Origin: Scatosoma sp045650185
GTDB lineage: Bacteria > Bacillota > Clostridia > Christensenellales > Borkfalkiaceae
Assembly (NCBI GenBank): GCA_045650185.1
Contig: JAZRQY010000006.1
Span: 33,041-97,040, forward strand
Reading direction: 5' to 3'
Length of the DNA: 64,000 bases
Below, in pieces: positions 7,114-15,381 of the stretch; the stretch's first letter is position 1; every line of letters begins with the position of its first letter. The translations under genes were made by a program, and so were the position numbers. Under the pieces are notes generated by a model, which did not search any database, was not told where the DNA came from, and saw nothing but the letters and a program-made list of their open reading frames with translations.

Positions 7114-9554
7114 TAGCGCAATTCAATCCCCAGCTTGAATTTTAAATTACCCAAAATCTTCTTAACGAACCCGTCGATGGTTTCGGGCGTGAACGCCTTT
7201 TCCGCCTGCGCGTCAGGGGTAAAGGTGAGGCTGAATGCCATACTCTTCTTCCCTTCGGGAAGCTGTCCGCCACGATAGACGTCGAACAAGGTCGCCTTCG
7301 TCAAATACTTACACGAATGGAGCAATACCTCTTCAATCTCGCCACAGGTCAATTTCTCATCGACAATCAACGCAAGGTCGCGTTGCATTGCAGGGAACTT
7401 AGGCAGGTTGGTATAGCGTACCGCATCGTCCATTTTTTCGGAGAGCGCAGAAAGATCCAGCTCACCAAGATATACCTTCTTGTTATCCAAACTGAGCGAA
7501 AGAGCGATAGCAGGGTCGAGTTCACCGATTTCACCCACCACCGTCTTGCCGAGCAATACACTCGCGGAAACGCCGGGGTGCAGATAGGTTTTTTCCGCAC
7601 GGACATAGGTCAAAGGCAAGTGGAATACTTCCGCCAGAGCCTCTACCGTACCCTTGATATCGAAGAAATCACATTTCGTGCCCCAGATTGCAAAGGTCAA
7701 ATGCTTGCGTTCCTCGGGCTGTTCGCTTGCCTCCGTGTTGCGAGGCAGGTAGACGTTGGCAATCTCGAATTCTCTGCCCTCGTCGTTGCCTCTACGGATA
7801 TTGCGCACCGCGTTTCCAAGCATCGAAGGCGCAAGGAAGGTACGCATAATCGACAATTCCTCGCTGATGGGGTTGAGAATTTTGACAGCGTTTCTCTCCA
7901 CGCCATCCGCAGGAATCCGCATTAAATCCAAATCCTTAGGGGAATAGAAGGAATAGTTATACGCTTCGTAATAGCCCTGCGTTTTCATCAGGGTTTTTAC
8001 GTGCATTTCCTTCTTCTGTTCGTCCGTCAAGCCGCCGCCCGTCACGGACGCCTTTTCCAAGAAGGTGGGAACAAGGTGGTCATAACCGTACATACGGATA
8101 ATCTCTTCCGCAAGGTCGGGATAGCCATCCACGTCGTCACGATAACCGGGAATCACCACCGTCAATTCGTCGCCGTTGATTGCAGGGCGGAATTGCAATC
8201 TCGTCAGGATTGCCAAAATCTCATCGTTCGGAACTTCGATACCCAGCAGAGCGTTGATTTTCGCTACGCTTGCCGTCATGGTACGTTCGGTCAAGTCTGC
8301 CGCGCAAACGTCCGCGCAGATGTCGGTAACGACACCACAGCCGAGCTCCTCAATGAGGTGCAACGCGCGCGCCATACCCAAGCCGTTAGTATACGCATCC
8401 ACGCCCTTTTCAAAACGAGAGGAGGAATCGGAGGATTGCCCCAACGCCCTCGAAGTCTTTCTTACGCTGTCGCGCGCAAATTTTGCCGATTCGAAGTAGA
8501 CGTTCTTCGTGCCGTCCTTAATCTCGCTGTTCAAGCCGCCCATAATCCCTGCCAATGCAACCGGCTTATTGCCGTCGCAAATAACAAGGTTATCTGTATT
8601 CAAGGTAAACTCTTTTTCGTCCAGCGTGATAATCTTTTCGCCTTCGGTGGCGCGTCTTACGACGATTTTTCTGCCGCCGATTTCGTCCGCATCAAACGCG
8701 TGCATCGGCTGACCGATTTCAAGGAGTACGAAATTCGTAATATCGACGATGGGAGAGATAGAACGAATCCCCGAAAGCGCCAAACGTTTCCGCATCCAAG
8801 CAGGGGTTTTACCGCCCTGCACGTTCTCTACGTAATGTCCTACGTAGCGAGGGCAAAGGTCGGGCGCAAGCACCTCTACCGTGATAGGCTGTGCGCTCGT
8901 CTGCTTTGCGGTAAAGGAAACGTCGGGGTTTTTCAAGGGCTTACAAAGCACCGCCGCAACCTCGCGGGCGATACCTAAAACACTCTGACAATCGGGGCGG
9001 TTTGCGGTGATGGAAATATCAAAAATCCAGTCATCCAAGCCAACCACTTTTTTAATATCCTCGCCCACGGGTACGTCTTTTGCCAAATCCAGCAAGCCGT
9101 TTACCTCTGCGCCTTCATAATAATCGTCATTGATGCCAAGCTCTTCACCCGAACAGAGCATACCAAACGATTCTACGCCACGGAGCTTACCTTTTTTAAT
9201 CTTCTTCACAGCGTCAGGATTCTTTTCGAGCTGTCTAGGGTCGCTCTCTACCACGGTAGAGCCGTCCAACGCGCAGGGCGTTTTCATCCCCACGTACACG
9301 TTGGGCGCGCCCGTAACGATCTGCAATTCCCTGCCGTATTCCTCACCGCAGTCCACCACGCAAATTTGCATATGGTCGCTGTCGGGATGAGGGGTCAAAG
9401 CCTTTACTTCGCCCACCACGACACGATTAATTTTTTCACCGAGGTAGATAAGCTCCTCTACCTCAAAACCGCAAGAGAACAACTTTTCCGCCAACTCCTG
9501 CGCGGAAACATCAATATCTACGTAATCTTTTAACCAACTGAAAGGTACTTTCAT
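7113..9554 (-). CDS. pheT: Phenylalanyl-tRNA synthetase beta subunit
   Basis: An 813-residue beta chain of the alpha2-beta2 enzyme. An N-terminal EMAP/tRNA-binding domain (about 40-150), B3/B4 editing domain, B5 domain, catalytic-like core and C-terminal FDX-ACB anticodon-binding domain (from about YTNLPKFPAMQRDLA) appear in the normal order and at normal length. AGGTGA precedes the ATG. The gap to pheS is 18 bp. Confidence 0.97.
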   Translation of the reverse strand: MKVPFSWLKDYVDIDVSAQELAEKLFSCGFEVEELIYLGEKINRVVVGEVKALTPHPDSDHMQICVVDCGEEYGRELQIVTGAPNVYVGMKTPCALDGSTVVESDPRQLEKNPDAVKKIKKGKLRGVESFGMLCSGEELGINDDYYEGAEVNGLLDLAKDVPVGEDIKKVVGLDDWIFDISITANRPDCQSVLGIAREVAAVLCKPLKNPDVSFTAKQTSAQPITVEVLAPDLCPRYVGHYVENVQGGKTPAWMRKRLALSGIRSISPIVDITNFVLLEIGQPMHAFDADEIGGRKIVVRRATEGEKIITLDEKEFTLNTDNLVICDGNKPVALAGIMGGLNSEIKDGTKNVYFESAKFARDSVRKTSRALGQSSDSSSRFEKGVDAYTNGLGMARALHLIEELGCGVVTDICADVCAADLTERTMTASVAKINALLGIEVPNDEILAILTRLQFRPAINGDELTVVIPGYRDDVDGYPDLAEEIIRMYGYDHLVPTFLEKASVTGGGLTDEQKKEMHVKTLMKTQGYYEAYNYSFYSPKDLDLMRIPADGVERNAVKILNPISEELSIMRTFLAPSMLGNAVRNIRRGNDEGREFEIANVYLPRNTEASEQPEERKHLTFAIWGTKCDFFDIKGTVEALAEVFHLPLTYVRAEKTYLHPGVSASVLLGKTVVGEIGELDPAIALSLSLDNKKVYLGELDLSALSEKMDDAVRYTNLPKFPAMQRDLALIVDEKLTCGEIEEVLLHSCKYLTKATLFDVYRGGQLPEGKKSMAFSLTFTPDAQAEKAFTPETIDGFVKKILGNLKFKLGIELR

Positions 9555-9572
9555 TTTTCTTCACCTATACCC

Positions 9573-10586
9573 TTAATCTTCGAACTGCGAAATAAAACGC
9601 AAATCATTTTCAAAGAGCGTTTTAATATTGTTAATGCCGTATTTCAGCATAGCGATACGCTCTACGCCCATACCGAACGCAAAGCCGGTATAGACGTCGG
9701 GGTCTACACCGCAGTTTTCGAGAACGTGGCGGTTGACCATACCTGCGCCAAGAACTTCAATCCAGCCCGTGCCTTTGCAAAGACGACAGCCCTTGCCGCC
9801 ACACTCTGAACAAGAAAGGTCTACCTCTACGCTCGGTTCGGTGAAGGGGAAGTAAGAGGGGCGCAAGCGTACCCTCGTGGACGAAGTGAACATCTTTCTT
9901 GCGAACTCGCCGAGCATACCCTGCAGGTCGCAAAGCGTAATCCCCTTATCCACCACCAAGCCTTCCATTTGGTGGAACATAGGCGAATGGGTAGCGTCGT
10001 CGTCCGAACGGAATACCCTACCGGGAGAAAGGATTTTAATGGGGGGCTGCCCCTTTTCCATTACGCGGATTTGCCCCGCCGAGGTCTGCGTTCTTAAGAG
10101 CAGGTTTTCCGCCAAATAGAAGGTATCCTGCATATCTCTTGCAGGGTGATCCTTGGGGGTATTGAGGGCGGTAAAGTTGTAGTAGTCCGTTTCAATTTCA
10201 GGCCCTTCAAATACCTTAAAGCCCATACCCGCAAAGATATCAATCAGCTCGTTTTTAACAAGCGTAATCGGGTGCAAAGCACCTGCGGTGTACTTTTTGC
10301 CGGGCATAGAAATGTCGATACGCTCTGCGGCGTACTTTTGCTGCATTTCCTTTTCCTTTACGACTACGGAGCGAGCCTCGAACGCCGCCTCCATACTCTG
10401 TTTAAACTCATTGACAATTTTACCAAAGACGGGTTTTTCTTCTTTGGGCAAGTCCTTCATACCTGCCATTACCGTCTTCAATTCCTGTTGGAACTTCACC
10501 TTCAGTTCGTAGAGCGCCCTACCACTCTCGGTGCATTCCATTGCCGCCAAAATTTCGGCGCGCAACGCATTGATTTTTTCCTGCAT
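9573..10586 (-). CDS. pheS: Phenylalanyl-tRNA synthetase alpha subunit
   Basis: A 337-residue class II synthetase subunit. Motifs include GPEIETDYYNF, HSPMFHQMEG and the motif 3 block GFAFGMGVERIAM. A Cys-rich insert CSECGGKGCRLC near residue 285 looks like a small metal-binding knuckle. The start MQEKINALR is chosen over an 80-codon longer frame, because that extension only reads through the T-box leader; GGAGG lies about 10 nt upstream of the chosen ATG. Confidence 0.97.
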   Translation of the reverse strand: MQEKINALRAEILAAMECTESGRALYELKVKFQQELKTVMAGMKDLPKEEKPVFGKIVNEFKQSMEAAFEARSVVVKEKEMQQKYAAERIDISMPGKKYTAGALHPITLVKNELIDIFAGMGFKVFEGPEIETDYYNFTALNTPKDHPARDMQDTFYLAENLLLRTQTSAGQIRVMEKGQPPIKILSPGRVFRSDDDATHSPMFHQMEGLVVDKGITLCDLQGMLGEFARKMFTSSTRVRLRPSYFPFTEPSVEVDLSCSECGGKGCRLCKGTGWIEVLGAGMVNRHVLENCGVDPDVYTGFAFGMGVERIAMLKYGINNIKTLFENDLRFISQFED

Positions 10587-10636
10587 ATGTTTTCTTCCTC
10601 CGAAGTTTTTTCTTTGTTTATGTCCACCTAAGCAAC

Positions 10637-10670
10637 AAAAAAAGTCGTCCCTAAAACAGGGCGACTTTTT
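10637..10670 (-). terminator. T-box intrinsic terminator
   Basis: AAAGTCGCCCT and AGGGACGACTTT form a stem followed by a T-run on the minus strand. It is the terminator that competes with the T-box antiterminator. Confidence 0.85.
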
Positions 10671-10881
10671 ATCGCGGTACCACCTGTATTTACAGAGCAA
10701 CAGCCCTGCCTCATTATTCGCTTTCACGCGCGAACCGCGGCGACAACTACTACTATTTCCCTGTCGCGGCTCCCAAGCGAAACGGCAATTTTTCTTCGCT
10801 TTGCGCCTTTCAGCCCACGGACGCAATCTCTGGAAAACGAATACACGAAAAACGCCAACTTGTTCTCAGCCTTTATCTATT
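10637..10881 (-). promoter_or_regulatory. T-box riboswitch leader of pheST
   Basis: The minus-strand leader carries the conserved T-box AGGTGGTACCGCG at 10673-10685, directly before an intrinsic terminator. Upstream parts contain further T-box-like blocks (AGAGA, CTGAAAG, GGGAAATAGTA). The leader senses uncharged tRNA, here expected to be tRNA-Phe from the gene it controls. I could not assign the specifier codon by eye. Confidence 0.9.
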
Positions 10882-10887
10882 GATAAA

Positions 10888-10916
10888 ATTATAGCGTTTT
10901 TCTTTCCGTTTGTCAA
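10888..10916 (-). promoter_or_regulatory. Promoter of the pheST T-box operon
   Basis: A consensus sigma-A promoter on the minus strand: TTGACA (10911-10916), 17 bp, TATAAT (10888-10893). Transcription would start near 10881. Confidence 0.9.
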
Positions 10917-10940
10917 ACGTTTTAAAGCCTTTTATACGAT

Positions 10941-11588
10941 TTATTTCGACTTCAGCTCATCCAAAATCGCCTGCAACAGCACGGTGTTCGCCATCTCTTT
11001 TTCTTTGGCAATCCGCTCTGCTTCTGCCGCCGCCTTCGCCTCAGCCTCCGCTTTCGCCGCCTCAGCCTCTGCCTTCGCTTTCGCCGCCGCCGCTACTCTC
11101 GCTTCGTAAATTTCCATCGCCTGTTGTTTACCAACCTTCTCTTCCTTGCGGATAGCGCGCACTGCCTTTCTCAGCTGACGCTTGTTCGCCGCTTCGCCTT
11201 CCACCAGTTCCTTTGCCTCGTTCAAGCCGTTCATGATTTTGACAATCGTAAACAGCACGAAGGCAATCAACAGGAAGTTGATGATAGCGCTGATGAACGC
11301 GCCCCAGTCAATATAGATCGAGTTTGCAAGATCGATGGTAATACCGTCTTCCAAATACGCCGGTTTACCCAAAATCGTCACAGCTCCTTCCAACGCGTCC
11401 CCGCCCAAAACCATCGCAATCAGCCAGTTGATCAAGGGTTTCAAAATAAAGTTTGAAAGTCCGTTGACAATCCCCGTAAACGCGCCACCGACGATAACAC
11501 CGACGGACATATCGAGGACGTTGCCACGGGTGATAAACTTCTTAAATTCTTCAAAAAAACCAGTAATTGCCTTCATTCCCTTCTTCAT
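10941..11588 (-). CDS. mscL: Large-conductance mechanosensitive channel with extended C-terminal helix
   Basis: A 215-residue MscL. TM1 (about 22-50, NVLDMSVGVIVGGAFTGIV) and TM2 (about 93-118) match the family, which opens under membrane tension to release solutes. The family usually ends near 130-150 residues; this protein adds about 75 residues of Ala/Glu/Lys-rich sequence with near-repeats such as AKAEAEAAKAEAEAK, predicted as one long charged helix or coiled coil. Its own promoter lies upstream, and AAGGAAGG serves as ribosome binding site. The tail is probably cytoplasmic and may extend the pentameric bundle (inference). Confidence 0.92.
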   Translation of the reverse strand: MKKGMKAITGFFEEFKKFITRGNVLDMSVGVIVGGAFTGIVNGLSNFILKPLINWLIAMVLGGDALEGAVTILGKPAYLEDGITIDLANSIYIDWGAFISAIINFLLIAFVLFTIVKIMNGLNEAKELVEGEAANKRQLRKAVRAIRKEEKVGKQQAMEIYEARVAAAAKAKAEAEAAKAEAEAKAAAEAERIAKEKEMANTVLLQAILDELKSK

Positions 11589-11629
11589 TTTTTTATTCCT
11601 TCCTTTGTTTGGCTTTTCGCCTTTTTCTT

Positions 11630-11658
11630 ATTGTACTACATAAAATCCCGTTCGTCAA
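11630..11658 (-). promoter_or_regulatory. Promoter of mscL
   Basis: TTGACG (11653-11658), 17-bp spacer and TACAAT (11630-11635) on the minus strand, upstream of mscL with a normal 5' leader. Confidence 0.75.
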
Positions 11659-11718
11659 TGCCTAAACGCAAAAAAAAGAAGGAAAACTTTTCCCGTTTCC
11701 CCTCCTCTTTTTATTGAT

Positions 11719-11937
11719 TTACATTTTCGGCGTTTTTTTCAGCATTTCTTCTAAGCGCCCCATAACTTCCTTCAACCCCTCCTCGCTCTCGGACAACAAA
11801 GCCCTTGCCTCTTTCGTTTCCACGACGTCTGCCGCCTCACGATAGGCAATCGCTAAGCCCCTTTCAAAAAACAGCATATCGGATAGGGTATCCTTCTCAT
11901 TCAGGGTCACTTCCCGTTTTTCCAGTTTCATCCTCAT
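11719..11937 (-). CDS. Small helical protein, possibly spore coat (CotF)-like
   Basis: A 72-residue protein, predicted as two helices, beginning MRMKLEKREVTLNEKD and containing DMLFFERGLAIAYREAAD. The LNEKDTLSDML pattern recalls ferritin-like/CotF-type small spore coat proteins of Clostridia, but the match is from memory and short. Its start lies inside the 3' end of the upstream small gene (41-bp overlap), implying coupling. Confidence 0.55.
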   Translation of the reverse strand: MRMKLEKREVTLNEKDTLSDMLFFERGLAIAYREAADVVETKEARALLSESEEGLKEVMGRLEEMLKKTPKM

Positions 11938-12124
11938 CCACCTCCACTTTTGCTTTGCAATCCTCTCCTAAAAGCTGGGATAGCTTTTCTGCCCGTTCCC
12001 CGTGCAAGGACACGAGCTGCTGCATCAACTTTGCAAGTTGCACGTCCGTCAAAGTCCTACTGTATACGCAGGCTTTGCGTTGCGCTAAGATTTCCAGCTT
12101 TTTTAATTCCTTCAAGCTCTGCAT
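11897..12124 (-). CDS. Small helical protein of unknown function
   Basis: A 75-residue protein starting MQSLKELKKLEILAQRKA. This ATG is preferred over one 27 codons upstream because GGGAGGGGGG lies just before it. It is predicted mostly helical with an acidic C-terminus (EVDEDETG). It lies between nth and the CotF-like gene, overlaps the latter, and may be its partner. The ribosome binding site is buried in the hairpin at 12131-12164. Confidence 0.55.
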   Translation of the reverse strand: MQSLKELKKLEILAQRKACVYSRTLTDVQLAKLMQQLVSLHGERAEKLSQLLGEDCKAKVEVDEDETGKTGSDPE

Positions 12125-12130
12125 ACAAAA

Positions 12131-12164
12131 CCCCCCTCCCTTGCAACGTGTGCAAAAGAGGGGG
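12131..12164 (-). promoter_or_regulatory. Strong hairpin that includes the Shine-Dalgarno site
   Basis: On the minus strand CCCCTC...TTGCA pairs with TGCAA...GAGGGG-like sequence around a 5-nt loop. The 3' arm contains the GGGAGGGG ribosome binding site of the 12124 start and is followed by TTTTGT. It could be a weak terminator for nth or could restrict translation of the small gene. Confidence 0.55.
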
Positions 12165-12177
12165 AATTTATACCGTA

Positions 12178-12810
12178 TTATCGTTTTTTCTTCGCGTAGT
12201 CGCAAAGCCCCGAAAGTGGACAGACCTCACAGCTCGGTTTTTGGGAATGGCAAATCTGCCGCCCGTGATAAATCAGCTGATGATGCGCCTTCGACCAATC
12301 GGATTTAGGAACGACCTTCATCAGCCCTGCCTCAACCTGCTCAGGCGTTTTGCCTTTCGCAAGCCCTAAACGGTTGCTGACACGAAAGACGTGCGTGTCC
12401 ACCGCAATCGCATCGCCGCCAAACCAGACGGAATACACGACGTTCGCCGTCTTTTTACCAACGCCGGCAAGGCTCATCAGTTGCTCTATCGTCGAGGGGA
12501 CTTCCCCACCAAACCTTTCCACAATATCCTGTGAGGCGGATAAAATATGCGCCGCCTTGTTGCGATAAAAGCCGCAGGAAAAGATATATCCTTCCAACTG
12601 CTCCTGCGAAAGGGTCAGCATCTTTTCGGGGGTATTGTAGCCTTTGAAAAGCTCCCTTGTCACAATATTGACGCGCGCGTCCGTGCATTGTGCGGAAAGC
12701 ACCACCGCCACCAATAATTCGTACGCCGTAGTGTATTCCAGCGCCGGCTTTGCATCGTAATACAATTGTCCTAAGAGGGCAAGCGCCTCTTTTTTCTCTT
12801 GCTTGTTCAT
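12178..12810 (-). CDS. nth: Endonuclease III
   Basis: A 210-residue DNA glycosylase/AP lyase for oxidised pyrimidines. The helix-hairpin-helix LAGVGKKTANVV holds the catalytic Lys, VDTHVFRVSNR holds the catalytic Asp, and the C-terminal CX6CX2CX5C motif (CHSQKPSCEVCPLSGLC) binds a 4Fe-4S cluster. The start MNKQEKKEA is chosen because the longer frame reads through the promoter. There is no Shine-Dalgarno site; a TATAAT ends 6 nt before the ATG. Confidence 0.95.
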   Translation of the reverse strand: MNKQEKKEALALLGQLYYDAKPALEYTTAYELLVAVVLSAQCTDARVNIVTRELFKGYNTPEKMLTLSQEQLEGYIFSCGFYRNKAAHILSASQDIVERFGGEVPSTIEQLMSLAGVGKKTANVVYSVWFGGDAIAVDTHVFRVSNRLGLAKGKTPEQVEAGLMKVVPKSDWSKAHHQLIYHGRQICHSQKPSCEVCPLSGLCDYAKKKR

Positions 12811-12816
12811 AGTCGC

Positions 12817-12845
12817 ATTATACCACGCCGTCAAAAAAAACGCAA
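12817..12845 (-). promoter_or_regulatory. Promoter giving a leaderless nth transcript
   Basis: TATAAT at 12817-12822 on the minus strand ends exactly 6 nt before the nth ATG; TTGCGT at 12840-12845 is the -35 at 17 bp. The predicted start of transcription coincides with the ATG. Confidence 0.6.
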
Positions 12846-12853
12846 GCGTTTTA

Positions 12854-13111
12854 TCAAGGCAACGGATACAGCACCAACCTACCAGCCTGAAAATCCATTT
12901 TATAAAAACCCTTAAAGGTAGAATATCTACCGATACGGAGCACCGCTTTTGCCCGCGTGAGCACTCTGCCGTCGAAGCGCACGCAAAGCCCACATCCAAT
13001 CCTTGCCTCCTTCGGGGCAGGGACCGTTTCGCAAGATACGCCGTATTCTATCAATTTTTGAGCAAAGTCCACGCTCTGCGAGCGTGAACGAAACACAGCA
13101 AGTACCGTCAT
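12854..13111 (-). CDS. Putative Se/S carrier-like protein (DUF3343 family)
   Basis: An 85-residue protein whose pattern FRSRSQSVDFAQ...GVSCETVPAPKEARIGCGLCVRF matches the DUF3343 family, suggested to carry selenium or sulfur. Two Cys are in GCGLC. It is divergent from a cysteine desulfurase 96 bp away, the gene context in which the family is often found. No selA, selD or selenoprotein is visible here, so sulfur relay is as likely as selenium. Confidence 0.75.
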   Translation of the reverse strand: MTVLAVFRSRSQSVDFAQKLIEYGVSCETVPAPKEARIGCGLCVRFDGRVLTRAKAVLRIGRYSTFKGFYKMDFQAGRLVLYPLP

Positions 13112-13207
13112 TTTTTATATACCATCCTAAAATCTTCCTTCGGATTATAATTCGGTCATCCTTAGAATAGTATATCATATGCCAAATTCACAAAGCGAGG
13201 TGCTTAT

Positions 13208-14329
13208 ATGATTTATCTTGACAATGCCGCCACCGGCGGCGCAAAACCGCAAAACGTCCTCACCGCCGTACAATCGGCGTTGCAATTGTGCGCCAACCCG
13301 GGAAGGGGCGCGCATCGGCTTGCCGTCACCTGCCTTAGCGGCGTACAAGCCTGCCGTAAAGCCCTCGCCCAGCATTTCGATTGCCCTGAACACGACCGAG
13401 TGATTTTTACCAAAAATTGCACCGAGGCGTTGAATATCGCCCTGCAGGGCTTACTGAAAAAGGGCGACCACGTTATCACCACTTGTTTGGAGCATAATTC
13501 CGTCCTGCGCCCCTTGTATTACTTAAAAAATCATCGGGGGATTGAATACGATATTTGCCCGTTAGACGGAGGCGAACTTTCGCCACAGCGCATCGCCTCT
13601 CTTCTGCGCCCAAACACCAAAACCGTCGTCGTCACCGCCGCATCCAACGTGTCGGGATACTGTCCCGACCTTGTCGCCATACGAAAGGTTTTACCTGAAA
13701 GTGTCCTGCTCATCTGCGACGGAGCGCAGGGTGGCGGACACCTGCCTTTGAAGATGTCCTCTATGGGCATCGACGCCCTCTGCCTTGCAGGACACAAGGG
13801 GTTATACGGCATACAGGGTAGCGGCGTTTTGTTGCTGTCCTCGCGCGCCAACCCCGACCCGCTTTTGTTTGGCGGCACGGGATCGCTGAGCTACGCTCAG
13901 GAGATGCCTGATTTTTTGCCTGATGGCTTGGAGGCAGGCACGCTTAATTTCCCCGCCATCCTCTCCCTTCTCGAGGGCGTAAACTATCTGACCGTGCACG
14001 AGCAAGAGATTGCCGAACGGCTAAAACGGTTGACCGCCGTTTTGATACGGGGATTAAAAAAACTGCCCGAAGTTCGTGTCTATTCTCAGCCAAACTCCTG
14101 CGGTATCGTCGCCTTTGCGCACCGTAAACACCCCTCGGAATATCTGTCTATGCTCCTTTCCCAAAAGTACGATATCGCCACCCGTGGGGGCTTGCATTGC
14201 GCGCCGCTGGCGCACGAAGCCTATGGCACAAGCGGCGACGGGCTGTTGCGTGTTTCCTTTGGCCACCAAAACACCGAAAAGGACGTGGAAACCCTGCTAT
14301 CCGCCCTGCAAGCCGTCTGCGAAGGTTAA
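13208..14329 (+). CDS. Cysteine desulfurase / selenocysteine lyase family protein
   Basis: A 373-residue class V aminotransferase of the NifS/SufS type, which moves sulfur from cysteine to a carrier. It has the N-terminal MIYLDNAATGG, PLP-binding Lys197 in LAGHKGLYG, and an active-site Cys331 in RGGLHCAPLAHE. CGIVAF precedes the active site as in group II enzymes. GAGGTG lies upstream of the ATG. No iscU or suf genes are adjacent; the divergent DUF3343 gene is the probable acceptor partner (inference). Its stop overlaps that of the convergent 14326-14595 gene by 4 bp. Confidence 0.9.
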   Translation: MIYLDNAATGGAKPQNVLTAVQSALQLCANPGRGAHRLAVTCLSGVQACRKALAQHFDCPEHDRVIFTKNCTEALNIALQGLLKKGDHVITTCLEHNSVLRPLYYLKNHRGIEYDICPLDGGELSPQRIASLLRPNTKTVVVTAASNVSGYCPDLVAIRKVLPESVLLICDGAQGGGHLPLKMSSMGIDALCLAGHKGLYGIQGSGVLLLSSRANPDPLLFGGTGSLSYAQEMPDFLPDGLEAGTLNFPAILSLLEGVNYLTVHEQEIAERLKRLTAVLIRGLKKLPEVRVYSQPNSCGIVAFAHRKHPSEYLSMLLSQKYDIATRGGLHCAPLAHEAYGTSGDGLLRVSFGHQNTEKDVETLLSALQAVCEG

Positions 14330-14595
14330 ATATCCTTTAAGCGTTTTATCACCCCTTCCAGTTGCTTTCTTTGCCCTTCGTCAAGCATGGGAGAAAACTG
14401 CGTATAAAACTCGTCGATTTCTTCGTTGGTCAGCGTGCCTGCGCGCTTGGCTTTCTCCGCCTCGGACAAAATTTGCATCCAAATCCCTGCGCCACTCTTA
14501 CCATCGTACGTCGCCGCAATCTTTTTCGTCAACTCGGTTGCCGACTGCTCCGTTTCCTCTTTTCTTCCCTGAGTATACGAGCGTAAATTTTTCAT
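14326..14595 (-). CDS. Small conserved-looking protein, unknown function
   Basis: An 89-residue hydrophilic, mostly helical protein (MKNLRSYTQGRKEE ... EGVIKRLKDI) with no signal peptide or membrane segment. AAGGAGGGG at normal spacing supports the start. It is divergent from the 14671 gene, and the two may share a promoter region. I do not recognise the family. Confidence 0.6.
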   Translation of the reverse strand: MKNLRSYTQGRKEETEQSATELTKKIAATYDGKSGAGIWMQILSEAEKAKRAGTLTNEEIDEFYTQFSPMLDEGQRKQLEGVIKRLKDI

Positions 14596-14658
14596 ACTCT
14601 CCCCTCCTTAAAGCTTTTGTATATCCTATTCGCTATCACGAAAAAAAGTGCCTCTGCA

Positions 14659-14664
14659 TACAAT
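14659..14664 (+). promoter_or_regulatory. Candidate -10 hexamer for a leaderless transcript
   Basis: TACAAT ends exactly 6 nt before the ATG at 14671, which has no Shine-Dalgarno site. The -35 region is poor, so support comes mainly from the shared spacing with other genes in the window. Confidence 0.35.
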
Positions 14665-14670
14665 AGCAGT

Positions 14671-15012
14671 ATGGAATTGCTGATTTTGATTATCTTGTAT
14701 TACCTCTCGCAAAACCCCGACTTTGAACGGTCGGTAAAGCCCCTGCTTGGGGAGCTGAAAAATTCCGAGCAAGCCTTGAAATTTTTAGAGGAGCTGTCGC
14801 AATTTTCAAAGCTGTTCTCCTCTATGCAAGGCAAACCAAACGAGGAAAAACCGCCACAACCGCCATTCGACGAGGGAAAAAAGCAAGACCCGCCACGCGC
14901 AGACGCACCCCCTCGCCAAACGGAAAACAAGCCGTCCGATTCCCCCACCGCAGGGATTGCCGACGGATTCATCGAAGAATTGTTATCCAAATACTTCCAA
15001 AGCGGAAAATAA
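14671..15012 (+). CDS. Small protein with N-terminal hydrophobic helix and Pro-rich linker
   Basis: A 113-residue protein starting MELLILIILYYLSQNPDF. A hydrophobic stretch (1-12) is followed by a helical region, then a Pro/Lys/Asp-rich linker (about 52-90) and a short C-terminal helix (IEELLSKYFQ). The start is preferred over a frame 18 codons longer. Function unknown; it is paired head-to-head with the 89-residue gene. Confidence 0.55.
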   Translation: MELLILIILYYLSQNPDFERSVKPLLGELKNSEQALKFLEELSQFSKLFSSMQGKPNEEKPPQPPFDEGKKQDPPRADAPPRQTENKPSDSPTAGIADGFIEELLSKYFQSGK

Positions 15013-15037
15013 AAAAGAGCCATTCGGCTCTTTTTTA
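15013..15037. terminator. Bidirectional terminator
   Basis: AAAAAAGAGCC-ATTC-GGCTCTTTTTT lies between two convergent genes and has T-runs in both directions. Confidence 0.85.
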
Positions 15038-15295
15038 TTCTTTCATACTCTCCAGCAACAATCTTATTGCGTCCTTAAATCCTTTCTCGTAGGCAGACTT
15101 TACACAGTCGGCGTGTCCCTCCGCGCAAACGTTTGTATACTCTAAAAACAAAGACTTCGTTTTCCCCGACAAGCCTGCATACAATTCATCGTATAAACCC
15201 CATTCTTTTTTGGATTGTTCACGGCTTTTCGCTGTAATCAAACAAGGATCTTCTTCCAACTGTATTTTATAAATCTGCTCTATAATTTCACTCAT
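15035..15295 (-). CDS. Small protein resembling DUF6809
   Basis: An 86-residue protein starting MSEIIEQIYKIQL. The N-terminal amphipathic part, a central KKEWGLYDELYAGL stretch and the C-terminal YEKGFKDAIRLLLESM recall small DUF6809-type proteins of Clostridia. The assignment is from memory and tentative. It is divergent from the XRE regulator and may be its target (inference). Confidence 0.5.
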   Translation of the reverse strand: MSEIIEQIYKIQLEEDPCLITAKSREQSKKEWGLYDELYAGLSGKTKSLFLEYTNVCAEGHADCVKSAYEKGFKDAIRLLLESMKE

Positions 15296-15343
15296 ATTTA
15301 TCTACCCCGAAGAAAATTTATATATTCCTTGATTCTAAATTAT

Positions 15344-15381
15344 ATCAGGTCTTTTGACTTAAATCAAGACTTTTGACTTAA
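15344..15381 (+). promoter_or_regulatory. Two 19-bp tandem direct repeats upstream of an XRE gene
   Basis: Two abutting copies, ATCAGGTCTTTTGACTTAA (15344-15362) and ATCAAGACTTTTGACTTAA (15363-15381), match at 17 of 19 positions. They lie in the intergenic region between the XRE regulator and the divergent small gene and are a plausible operator for the regulator. Confidence 0.5.

Noticed and set aside
10587..10826. N-terminal extension of pheS by 80 codons
   Set aside because: The extension is the translated T-box leader; a good Shine-Dalgarno site precedes the internal ATG at 10586.
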